From Mobilitalea torta (GTDB taxonomy: Bacteria > Bacillota > Clostridia > Lachnospirales > Lachnospiraceae), in NCBI RefSeq assembly GCF_050433395.1, contig NZ_JBNPXH010000002.1:434001-498000 (forward strand): a stretch of DNA of 64,000 bases, written 5' to 3'. Positions 7,902-16,203 of the stretch are shown in pieces. The notes below the pieces were generated by a model. It had not been told where the DNA came from, did no database searches, and saw nothing but the letters and a program-made list of their open reading frames with translations. A program made the translations under genes and the position numbers. Each line of letters starts with the position of its first letter. Position 1 is the stretch's first letter.

Positions 7902-9930
7902 GATAGTATCCCTCCTTTACAATCGAAACGATGAAATCCGTCACCTGGCTGATGAGCGCCGCCAGGATAAAGCCCGCGGCCAGCATCAGTACCATGGTAA
8001 AGACCGTCAGAAAAATGCATTTAAAGGTCTTCTTGTAGGTATAAGCCTGTATTTCCTTGATCATCACAACTACCAGCACCGCCATTCCGGCAACAATGAA
8101 GAAATTCAGGAACTGAATAATAAAGCGTTCGTTCAGGCTCAGCACATGCCCCAGAAGAATTACCGCCGGTTTCAGGAACAGATAGGGCATCAGACAGTAG
8201 GCGTATGCACAGTAAAGATTTTTCAAAGAGCCTTCTCCGTCCTGGATGGAGCAGATCAGATTGCAGCAGATCATACTCACCAGGAAGAACCCGAATACGG
8301 TCACGAAATCCGTTCCGATCTCATAGTAGCCGTCGGCTATTCTTTTAAACAGGAAGCCGCTGTAATACTTATTGATTACATACAGAAGGAAGAACAGCAC
8401 ATAGATCAGTGTGGAAGACAGAATACTGACCTTTCCTTCCAATTTGATGCCATAAAAGGCATCCGCCGGATTCTTGGGCATGTATTTTAAATAAGCCATC
8501 TCGCGGGAGAACTTCTTCCCCTTCACCCGTTCCAGCCGCTGTGAAAATCCGGCTAACAGAGGCACTCTGTTTTTAAGTCTTTTATAAGCCTTTCGCAGAA
8601 GATACAGAAGCAGCAGGCCAGCCAGTACCGCCATTACATTTTCCCGAATCCAGGTGTTGCGAAGCTCCCAGAACGCATCGGAATAGCCGGTATAGTCTCC
8701 GCCCTGTCTTGCGGCTGTCAAGGCTCCGCCATAGTCCTCCAGGCGGTAATATGCCTTCCCGATTCCCCGCTGTGCATAATCGAAGAGACTATCCCTGCTT
8801 AACACCTTTTCCCATGGACCCTGGCTCTCCGTGTAATAGCCCTCCTGGAACAAATTCAGGGCTTCATGGACGGTTCTGGCGTATTCCGTCTGCTGGAGCA
8901 CCGTAACCCTTGCCATCTCCGAATCCAGCACATAGAGCCTGCCTGTGCTGTCAGCATCAATGGCGGAGGGGGCCGTGAACAAACCCGTCCGGTTATTGCC
9001 GTCATCCCTGCCGCCGAATAGGAACAGCAGCGCATGATCCCTTGTATATTCCGCAATATAACCCTCTTTGGATATGGTATAGATGTTTTCAATATTCCCT
9101 ACGGCAACATCCGTCACAAGCATCTCGAAATAGCCCGTATCCAGCATGTTCTTGCCGGCCATATTGAATTTCTTCAAGCTGTCCCGGCCTGCCCCCTGGG
9201 TTACGGTATAAATCAGTCCGTTCCCGTCAATGGCAATATTGCTGGCTGCCGCAGGCACATTCTTCTGGAGACTTTTCTTCATCTCCTCCGTAAAAGCCAG
9301 TCTTTTAAGAATCTGGGAAAGCCTGGTGTAGGTGTAGTTGGCTCCAAAATATCCGTAGAAATCCCCTTCTGCGCCAAAGGATAGGATGCCGTTGCCGTTT
9401 CCCTCGGAAAGGGCATAGACGCCGCCCGCTCCGTTCACCGCAAGCTTGGAGGGCGCATACCGGCTCTCCTGCGCAAACAGGGGGCTGACCGGTTTTTCAT
9501 AGGCTTTTACCAGGGTGCCCTCCCGGTCATATACCATAATCTTTTGCAGCTTCGGGTCCGCCACATAGACGGTTCCCTGGGCATCCACATAGAGTCCGGT
9601 GGGGGAATTCAAATCACCCTTGATGGTACCTATAAGATTTCCCTCCATATCACAGATCAGCACCCGGCTGTTGCCGGTGTCCGCAATATACATTCTGCTG
9701 TCCTTCCAGATAAACAGGTCCGAAGGATTTTTTAAGCGTTCCTCCCCGAATTTATCATATACCTGGGAGGGGATATAGCCGTCCTGGGTATGGGCCAGAT
9801 TGCCATTCTTGTCAATGGTCAGGGTGGTGTACGGCGCTTCTGCCCCCTTTGCGGAAGAAGGATACAGAATGAGGGCAATTGCTGCCAGAATTCCCGGCAG
9901 GCATTTTCTGAAATTATTAAGATGTCTCAT
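7891..9930 (-). CDS. NHL beta-propeller protein fused to a YIP1 membrane domain
   Basis: 679 residues. A signal peptide (about 1-30) is followed by NHL-type propeller blades (ADTGNSRVLICDMEGNLIG, PTGLYVDAQGTVYVADPKLQK, IDADSTGRLYVLD) to about residue 350. Next come a short TPR-like pair (EALNLFQEGYYTESQGPWEKVL), a membrane segment near 430 (VLAGLLLLYLL), and a C-terminal YIP1-like domain with about five membrane segments ending IVKEGYYRGR. The propeller should face outside. In locus B the same parts are two genes (53630-55108 and 53002-53640). ATG follows TGGAGGTGACCA. The function is not known. A membrane scaffold or glycan sensor linked to the importers is an inference. Confidence 0.85.
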   Translation of the reverse strand: MRHLNNFRKCLPGILAAIALILYPSSAKGAEAPYTTLTIDKNGNLAHTQDGYIPSQVYDKFGEERLKNPSDLFIWKDSRMYIADTGNSRVLICDMEGNLIGTIKGDLNSPTGLYVDAQGTVYVADPKLQKIMVYDREGTLVKAYEKPVSPLFAQESRYAPSKLAVNGAGGVYALSEGNGNGILSFGAEGDFYGYFGANYTYTRLSQILKRLAFTEEMKKSLQKNVPAAASNIAIDGNGLIYTVTQGAGRDSLKKFNMAGKNMLDTGYFEMLVTDVAVGNIENIYTISKEGYIAEYTRDHALLFLFGGRDDGNNRTGLFTAPSAIDADSTGRLYVLDSEMARVTVLQQTEYARTVHEALNLFQEGYYTESQGPWEKVLSRDSLFDYAQRGIGKAYYRLEDYGGALTAARQGGDYTGYSDAFWELRNTWIRENVMAVLAGLLLLYLLRKAYKRLKNRVPLLAGFSQRLERVKGKKFSREMAYLKYMPKNPADAFYGIKLEGKVSILSSTLIYVLFFLLYVINKYYSGFLFKRIADGYYEIGTDFVTVFGFFLVSMICCNLICSIQDGEGSLKNLYCAYAYCLMPYLFLKPAVILLGHVLSLNERFIIQFLNFFIVAGMAVLVVVMIKEIQAYTYKKTFKCIFLTVFTMVLMLAAGFILAALISQVTDFIVSIVKEGYYRGR

Positions 9931-9956
9931 TGGTCACCTCCATTTTTCTCCTTCCG

Positions 9957-10844
9957 TCAATCCTCCTGAAAGATCCTGCGGGCAAATCTTGAAATGCCGT
10001 ATATGACCAGCAGCAGGACAAGAGAGACACAGGAGGCATAGCCCATTTCATAACGGATAAAGCCGTAGTCCTCGATGTGGTTTACAATCAGCTGCCCCGA
10101 ATAAAGGGGCGTGGGATTGGCTCCGCTGAGCTGTACCCCGATGGCTCCCACCGAGAAGGTGTTCACCACTGCCATAACTGCTGCGAAAAGCATCTGCGGC
10201 TTCATCATGGGGATGGTGATATAGAACATTTCCTGGAAACGGTTGCGCAGGCCGTCGATGGCCGCGGCTTCGTATACCTGGGTGTCAATGTTCAGGATGC
10301 CCGCCAGAATTGCCAGGAAACCAACTCCCATGCTGCTCCAGAGAGATACAATAATCATAATGGCCAGCAGGTATTTTGCATCGGTGAGAAAGAGAACGGG
10401 CTCATTGGTAATTCCCAGCTCCATCAGCAGATAGTTGATGTATCCCATCTGGTCCCCCGCAAATATGATCTTCCACACCACCGCCATGGCAATACCGGAG
10501 GTCATGGAGGGAGAATAGATCAGCAATGCCAGTATGGTTCGGGGCAGCCTGCTGATCTGCGCCAGCATCCAGGCCAGCAAAAAGGAAAGGGTATAGCCCA
10601 GCGGGCCCACGACAAAGGCAAAGATACAGGTATTGGGCAGTACCTTCTGCATAAAGACATCGTCCTGGGTCAGAAGGTTGATATAGTTTAACACCCCCAC
10701 AAAATCAGGCCTCTGCACTGCGTCGTAATTGGTGAAGCTCAGCACGATGGCCGCACCGATGGGCACGATGATAAAAATTGCAAACAGCAGCAGGTAGGGA
10801 AGCATAAACAGGTATGCTGAATTTATTCGGGATTTTCTCTTCAT
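9957..10844 (-). CDS. Sugar ABC importer permease, MalF type (pair 1, locus A)
   Basis: CUT1 permease of 295 residues. The ATG at 10844 overlaps the SBP stop as ATGA and has TGAGGA nine bases upstream; the ATG at 10853 would sit directly on that ribosome site, so it is rejected. The EAA loop is EAAAIDGLRNRFQEMF, near-identical in layout to the locus B permease (EAAAVEGIKNRWQELW). The overlap with the large SBP gene indicates translational coupling and partnership. Its own MalG partner is missing here and is probably the gene at 1158-2024. Confidence 0.92.
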   Translation of the reverse strand: MKRKSRINSAYLFMLPYLLLFAIFIIVPIGAAIVLSFTNYDAVQRPDFVGVLNYINLLTQDDVFMQKVLPNTCIFAFVVGPLGYTLSFLLAWMLAQISRLPRTILALLIYSPSMTSGIAMAVVWKIIFAGDQMGYINYLLMELGITNEPVLFLTDAKYLLAIMIIVSLWSSMGVGFLAILAGILNIDTQVYEAAAIDGLRNRFQEMFYITIPMMKPQMLFAAVMAVVNTFSVGAIGVQLSGANPTPLYSGQLIVNHIEDYGFIRYEMGYASCVSLVLLLVIYGISRFARRIFQED

Positions 10845-13741
10845 TTTAACCATTCCTCAATCATCTGAATGTCGGGGACTACCAACTCCTTCATCATGCT
10901 GCCGTTGGAATCCAGGTATCCGAACTCTTCCATCTTCCGGCTCAGTTCCCGGTTGATCTTCTTCTGGGCACTGTCCACCGCACTTCGTAAATTAGCGTTC
11001 TGGGTCACCGCCTGAACCAGGACATTGCCCAGCTCCCGCTCGATAATATAGCCCCCAGGCACTCTTGGAGCCTCATAGGTCCAGGATATCTGCTCTACTA
11101 TGGTATCCTTAAAGCGGGAGCTCCAGGGGGAAGCCTTGATAGCGTCCAGATTGGCCGAATTCCACAGGTATTCATTGCCCAGGGTGGATTGCAGGGTGAA
11201 AGCAAATTCCGTCTGCACCTCGGTGGAGGTCCACCAGTCAAGGAATTTCCAGGCAGCCTCGGCCTTGAGGTCATTCTCAAAGACCACGCAGCTCTCCGCC
11301 GCTCCGGAGGTATAGCGAAGGACATTCCCTTCCTCATCCGCGATGCCCGGATAAGGTGCGATATTCCAGGCATCCGCCAGCTCCGGCGCCGCGTTGGTCA
11401 GCAGATTAAAGGTGCCGTAATCGGAGGTTCCGATGGGCAGGCGCCCGTCCCGGAATGCCTGGTAGAAGCTCAGTACCTCATAGTCCATGTCATAGATCGT
11501 AAAGTTTTCCGTCAGAACCTTCATTCCCCCCAGAACGCCGGGTGTCTCCAGGTCAATCTGCATCTCGCCGCTCTCCATCAATTTTCCTCCGCTCTGAAAG
11601 ATAAAGGGGGCCGTGGTATTATAGCCCTTTACAAGGAAATTGGCCACATGGGTGTTAAAGCCCAGACCCATCCGTTCCAGCTGGGGCAGCATCTTCCTTA
11701 CTTCCTCCATGGTGTCAGGCACCGTCAGTCCCAACGACTCCAGTATATCCGTCCGGTAGAACAATACATAGAAGTTAAAGGTCTCCGGCAGCGCATAGAT
11801 CCCGTCATCACAGACCCCCGGAATCAGCATTCCCGGTGCGAACCGCCTGCCCACTTCCTTAAAATTATCATACTGGCGCAGGTTCTCTAAGGCTCCCCGG
11901 AGGGCCAGGTCATATACATACCCGGAGGAAATTCCGATTGCGGCGTCGGGAGCCTTACCGGAAGCATTGGCAAGAATTAATTTCTGCTGGTCGGGTACAA
12001 TAGAAAGATTCACATTGATTCCATACCTTTTTGTAAAATCCGCATCCGCCATACGCTGCATAATCTCCAGGTACTGTCTGGGACGGGCTACCCAGACATT
12101 CAGGGTATCCTTGTCTTTATCATAGGTAGGAGCGTAATCCTGTTTGGTGAAGGAGGAGAAGAGCCGCTTCAGGCTGAGGAATGCTTTCTTTATCACAGCC
12201 GGCTTGCCCGGCAGCTTGGCGTCCTCCTGGTACAGGAAGAGCTTATCCAGTCCCAGCTGTCCTACGCTTAATTTCTCAATCACATTATTGACACTCTGCC
12301 TGGCGGAGCTGTTGCCGTAGGAGAACAGGTTCAGCTTCTTGGGCAGCTCGTTGGGCTTCTCGGCCAGCTTTCTCAGATTCTTGGATGCCACGGTCAGTTG
12401 GGCAATCTCACCCACGTTGCCCTCTCCGGGATTGAGTTCCGACAGGCTGCTATGCACCTGCTCCAGGGTGCCAGCCCAGTCTAAGAGCTTCTGCCGGATG
12501 TTGAAGCCGTAGGGCTCCAGGTCAAAATCCCGGTATTTGTCCGAATTTCCTCCGGTGATCTTGCTGACCTCCAGGGCCAGGGTATTCATTTCCTTTGTCA
12601 CTGCATTTAATATTTTCACCGCATAACGTACCTTATCCAGGGACACCTCCAGGGTAATGGTGTGCATCCCCTCTTCCAGGTAGATGGCATTTCCCTCTTC
12701 TTCCGGGATCAGCCTGGCGAACTTCTTGGCGTAGGGAAAGGCAAAGTCCTCGTAAAAAGCGGAGGGTATCCTGCCGTCTATGTAAATATTGCGATACACG
12801 CTAAAGCCCGGCTTGGCGCTCTGGCGGTAGTCGAAGGCCAGATTATAATATCCCGGCTTTCCGACTTTAAACTCGTAGGTAATGCTGGTTCCTCCTGTTT
12901 TAAAGGATTCCTCCGCTACCATATTAAGCACCTTCCGCTTGGGATCATAGGGAGTAATATCCGTAACGAATTCCGACGCCGCCCTTATATTGGGGGAATT
13001 CCGGCAGGTCATATTCTCCGCCTCTATCACAATCAGCTCATTACCGGAGGCTTTCTCTCCCGGGGCCGGACCGGCCTCTTCCCTTCCTTCCAGGTACAGG
13101 CTTCCTATGCGGATGGTGCCCTCTCTTGCCTGGAAGGTCAGGATATTCTCTCCCGCCTCCAGATACAGGAGCATGGGCTCACTGTACAGATAGGCCGTAT
13201 CATGGATATAGGCTTTCTTCCACTCCTGCACCTTCGTGGGCATGGCAAGGCATTCATTGCCGTACCGGTCATGCTGAACCTCCCCGGAGATCCAGGTGTC
13301 GCCCAGAAAGATCCGTTTCAGTTCATCATAGGGATATTCCCCGTTTACCTTCAGGGCCAGATTTGTCGGAAGAATATTCTCCCCCAAGGTCTGGTAGTCA
13401 AAGCTCAGGACATAGGCTGCAGCCTGTTCTGCCCGGATGGTTACTTGCACCTCTTCGCTCTCTTCCAGCAGAAAGCCTTCCTGTTGGGTGCTCTCCGCCC
13501 ATAGCTCCTCGGCTGGATAGGTAATTTTCTTCCCTTGATAAAGGCTGTCTCCATACCGTTCCAGATATTTTTCATAATCCGTATCCGGGGTATTTTCCAT
13601 GCCCAGGTAGAGATCCTTCAATACCAAAAGCCCCGCCCCGCAGGCCGCTGTGTTATTCCCCGCCCGAAGGGAACAGCTTCCCGCTCCGGCCAGGATTACG
13701 GCCGCAAGGCACAACAGCGCCGCTCTATATTTTCTTCCCAT
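10841..13741 (-). CDS. Very large solute-binding protein with N-terminal beta-sandwich modules (locus A)
   Basis: 966 residues, more than twice the usual SBP length. The start at 13741 (MGRKYRAALL) is chosen because GGAGAG lies seven bases upstream; the upstream in-frame ATG at 13792 lies in poor context. A signal with a weak lipobox-like GSC precedes two carbohydrate-binding-like beta-sandwich regions at about 55-235 and 245-385 (YVLSFDYQTLGE, YYNLAFDYRQSAK, GMHTITLEV). A helical linker runs to about 540. The family 1 SBP domain follows (NVWVARPRQYLEIM, GKAPDAAIGI, WKFLDWW). The locus B protein at 56959-59877 has the same layout. It probably captures oligosaccharide for the adjacent permease. 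Confidence 0.9.
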   Translation of the reverse strand: MGRKYRAALLCLAAVILAGAGSCSLRAGNNTAACGAGLLVLKDLYLGMENTPDTDYEKYLERYGDSLYQGKKITYPAEELWAESTQQEGFLLEESEEVQVTIRAEQAAAYVLSFDYQTLGENILPTNLALKVNGEYPYDELKRIFLGDTWISGEVQHDRYGNECLAMPTKVQEWKKAYIHDTAYLYSEPMLLYLEAGENILTFQAREGTIRIGSLYLEGREEAGPAPGEKASGNELIVIEAENMTCRNSPNIRAASEFVTDITPYDPKRKVLNMVAEESFKTGGTSITYEFKVGKPGYYNLAFDYRQSAKPGFSVYRNIYIDGRIPSAFYEDFAFPYAKKFARLIPEEEGNAIYLEEGMHTITLEVSLDKVRYAVKILNAVTKEMNTLALEVSKITGGNSDKYRDFDLEPYGFNIRQKLLDWAGTLEQVHSSLSELNPGEGNVGEIAQLTVASKNLRKLAEKPNELPKKLNLFSYGNSSARQSVNNVIEKLSVGQLGLDKLFLYQEDAKLPGKPAVIKKAFLSLKRLFSSFTKQDYAPTYDKDKDTLNVWVARPRQYLEIMQRMADADFTKRYGINVNLSIVPDQQKLILANASGKAPDAAIGISSGYVYDLALRGALENLRQYDNFKEVGRRFAPGMLIPGVCDDGIYALPETFNFYVLFYRTDILESLGLTVPDTMEEVRKMLPQLERMGLGFNTHVANFLVKGYNTTAPFIFQSGGKLMESGEMQIDLETPGVLGGMKVLTENFTIYDMDYEVLSFYQAFRDGRLPIGTSDYGTFNLLTNAAPELADAWNIAPYPGIADEEGNVLRYTSGAAESCVVFENDLKAEAAWKFLDWWTSTEVQTEFAFTLQSTLGNEYLWNSANLDAIKASPWSSRFKDTIVEQISWTYEAPRVPGGYIIERELGNVLVQAVTQNANLRSAVDSAQKKINRELSRKMEEFGYLDSNGSMMKELVVPDIQMIEEWLK

Positions 13742-13754
13742 AAGTTTCTCTCCT

Positions 13755-16181
13755 TCAGGATACGCCGTACACTGCGAACTCTTCAAAAGCAAAGCCTTCT
13801 CCCTTTGCCTCCAGCCCCGCTTTGCCGCTCAAGAAGCCATCGGTATCGGTATAAGTGAGAATAACCTCCCCTTCCGCCGCCAGCTTCAGCACTCCTTTCG
13901 CTGCCGCGACGGAGAGCTTTAAAATCCCCGCCTCTCTGCTGGGGCAGGCATAGAAGCCAATCTGCTCCTCTTTGTAGCAGCAGCGGTAGAGATAGATTCC
14001 ATCGTGATCCACCTTCACCTTGTAGCCGAGCAGGGATGCTTCCACCTGATCGGGATACCAGGATTCCCTTGACGCCATCACGTAGACGGAGACCTCACCG
14101 GTGGGCGCGTTGTTTCTGTAAATCGCCGCTTCCACGGCATAGGCGCCCCAGCCGCTCTCCCCTGCAAAGGCCCTTCCGAAATTCTCCGCACAGGTAAAGC
14201 CGGAATATTTGGTCAGCATGCTCTTGAACCTCTTATGCCCGTATATTCTGATTTTATCCATGGCCTCCGCCGTCAGTACTCCAGCCTTTATCACCTGGAT
14301 ATCCCGAACCTCTGCTGCTTTTTCAAAGATAAAACAATCGATGAAGGCTTCGTCCCGGCTGCTGATCTCCAGCTCCTGGATTCCCCCGGTAAGCCGCAGG
14401 ATACCGGCCTCCGCTTGCTCAAAGCCTTTGGCATCCTTTCTTCCTGGCAGGGTAAAGGTGAGGAGAATTTCTCTTCCCTGACAGGAGACTGTGAGACAGA
14501 CCTCCCTTGCTTCGGAAGAAATTCTGGTAATCAGCCGGTAGGATGCATCTTCTTTTATATTTACATGATAAACAAGCTTTTTGTTTCTTCTGAAGACCGC
14601 CGCTTCTGTCTGAAAGCCGGACTCTGTTACAGGACGGCTCTCCACCTCTCCCAAGGCATGAATTGCATCCATCCTGCCGGGAATGGCCTTGGCTGCGGTC
14701 TTGTCGCCCCTTCCGCCGACGGTATGGGATATTCCGTAGAAGCCGACTTCCTGGACTCCTTCCTCTCCAATACAGAGGCTTCCCTGACCGGTACATGTGG
14801 AATAGCTGGTCAGGAGCATATTGTTCAGATAGATTTCCATCGTGCCGTCAATCTCTTTGGCAAGCCTTACAGTCAGCAGCCCTTGAAAACTGACAGAAGA
14901 ATTAATGCTGCCTTTCACGGTTTCCCTGCCGCATTCTCTTATCTCATAGGCACCTTCCGCACAGAGATGTATTTCACCATATCCGTAAGCACTTCCTACA
15001 CAGAGACCTCTTCCATCATGCCCATGAGTACCTTCGGCATGAAGACTTGATTCTCCATGTCCATAGGTATCTCCGGCACAGAGACTTGTTTCACCACATC
15101 CGCAAATGTCCTTACTTATGGAATGTTCTACTGTTTCATGAGAAGTGCCCGCCTCATCCGATGTGACACAATTTTCGCCGGCTTTATAGCCATAGAGCAG
15201 AACAAGATCTCTGCCTCCGGTATTTACATTGATTTCAACCGTATAGGCATCGGGAGTCTCCGCTCCCAAAGCAAGGTATTGTTCATCACCTATGGTTACT
15301 GTCTCCAGCTCTTCCTTCCCTCTTCCATAATAATCCGGCAGGGAAGACGCTTCCTGTTCCCACCAGATGGGATTGCAGTACATTCTGGCTCCATTAAAGA
15401 AGAGACGATCAATATTCGTGCTTCTCTTCCTGGGCACTGAGTCAAGATTGATGTTATGATAGGCAATGCAATAGCTGTCCAGATCCGGCGCCAGGAAGCT
15501 GGAGCTATGGCCCAGAGCATGGAATTCATCCCCTGTTTCCAGCAGGAGGGTATTATCCCGAAGGTTCACATAGCCTTCTTCCGGGCTTTTCTCCGATACA
15601 CTGTAGGCGATGCGGTAACCCCTGCTTAACAGGTGGTTCCCCGTATAAGTCAGATAATAGACGCCCTTGCGCTTAATGATCATAGGCCCTTCCGTCCAGT
15701 AATTCAGATAAGTCTCCGGAATCGTCGTTCCGTTTACATCAATTTCATTCCGCGCCGTCATCCTGTGGATGACAATTCCCTTATGACCGGCCCGCAGAAA
15801 ATACTGGCTTCCGTCATCGTCGATGAAAAAGCTTCCGTCAATGAGCAGGCCGTAATTCTTACTGATGAGATGGAAGGGTCCTTCCGGCTGATGGCTTTCC
15901 AGCAGGTAGTGCCCGCTTCCCACCGGGGAAGTTACCATGTAGAATTTCCCCCGGCAGTAACAGACCTCCGGCGCATAAGCCCCTTCAATCTCCGGCTCGT
16001 CACAGACGCTTCCAAGATAAACAAAGTCAATGAGATCCTCCGATTTCCAGGCTTTGATATGGTTTCCCGCACTGGAGCAGTAGAGATAATAAGATCCGTT
16101 GAATCTCATAATAAAGGGATCTCCGCATTCATTTTCAGACCACTGGTGTTCAAATAAAAATGGATTTTTATATGTTCTCAT
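13755..16181 (-). CDS. Glycoside hydrolase family 43 protein with internal 13-residue repeats
   Basis: 808 residues without a signal peptide, so presumably cytoplasmic. The N-terminal five-bladed GH43 domain (about 1-300) shows the expected acids: D21 in CGDPF (base), D115 in LLIDGSF (pKa modulator) and E164 in WTEGPM (acid). The C-terminal half contains beta-sandwich-like modules (about 420-808). Residues 356-407 are four near-tandem 13-residue units rich in Gly, Cys and His. GGGAGG lies 12 bases before the ATG. It sits between GH2 and the large SBP. Beta-xylosidase or alpha-L-arabinofuranosidase activity is typical of the family; the exact substrate is not decided. Confidence 0.88.
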   Translation of the reverse strand: MRTYKNPFLFEHQWSENECGDPFIMRFNGSYYLYCSSAGNHIKAWKSEDLIDFVYLGSVCDEPEIEGAYAPEVCYCRGKFYMVTSPVGSGHYLLESHQPEGPFHLISKNYGLLIDGSFFIDDDGSQYFLRAGHKGIVIHRMTARNEIDVNGTTIPETYLNYWTEGPMIIKRKGVYYLTYTGNHLLSRGYRIAYSVSEKSPEEGYVNLRDNTLLLETGDEFHALGHSSSFLAPDLDSYCIAYHNINLDSVPRKRSTNIDRLFFNGARMYCNPIWWEQEASSLPDYYGRGKEELETVTIGDEQYLALGAETPDAYTVEINVNTGGRDLVLLYGYKAGENCVTSDEAGTSHETVEHSISKDICGCGETSLCAGDTYGHGESSLHAEGTHGHDGRGLCVGSAYGYGEIHLCAEGAYEIRECGRETVKGSINSSVSFQGLLTVRLAKEIDGTMEIYLNNMLLTSYSTCTGQGSLCIGEEGVQEVGFYGISHTVGGRGDKTAAKAIPGRMDAIHALGEVESRPVTESGFQTEAAVFRRNKKLVYHVNIKEDASYRLITRISSEAREVCLTVSCQGREILLTFTLPGRKDAKGFEQAEAGILRLTGGIQELEISSRDEAFIDCFIFEKAAEVRDIQVIKAGVLTAEAMDKIRIYGHKRFKSMLTKYSGFTCAENFGRAFAGESGWGAYAVEAAIYRNNAPTGEVSVYVMASRESWYPDQVEASLLGYKVKVDHDGIYLYRCCYKEEQIGFYACPSREAGILKLSVAAAKGVLKLAAEGEVILTYTDTDGFLSGKAGLEAKGEGFAFEEFAVYGVS
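14960..15115 (-). repeat. 39-bp tandem repeat, four copies, inside the GH43 gene
   Basis: Four consecutive 39-base units begin at 14960, 14999, 15038 and 15077, each opening with CACAGAGA or CATGAAGA on the plus strand. Translated, each is 13 residues, such as GHGESSLHAEGTH and GYGEIHLCAEGAY. The period is a multiple of three, so gain or loss of a unit keeps the frame. The array lies in a linker after the catalytic domain. Confidence 0.9.
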
Positions 16182-16203
16182 ACAGATCTTTTCCTCCCTG
16201 CTT

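Noticed and set aside
7765..8490. Plus-strand open frame of about 241 codons opposite the NHL-YIP1 gene
   Set aside because: Antisense shadow rich in His and Gln without family features, while the minus-strand protein is well supported.
12662..13504. Plus-strand open frame of about 280 codons opposite the large SBP
   Set aside because: No ribosome site and no domain; antisense to an obvious SBP with a locus B homologue.
14940..15120. CRISPR-like regular repeats
   Set aside because: The 39-base units are directly adjacent with no spacers and are in frame within GH43; they are a coding minisatellite.
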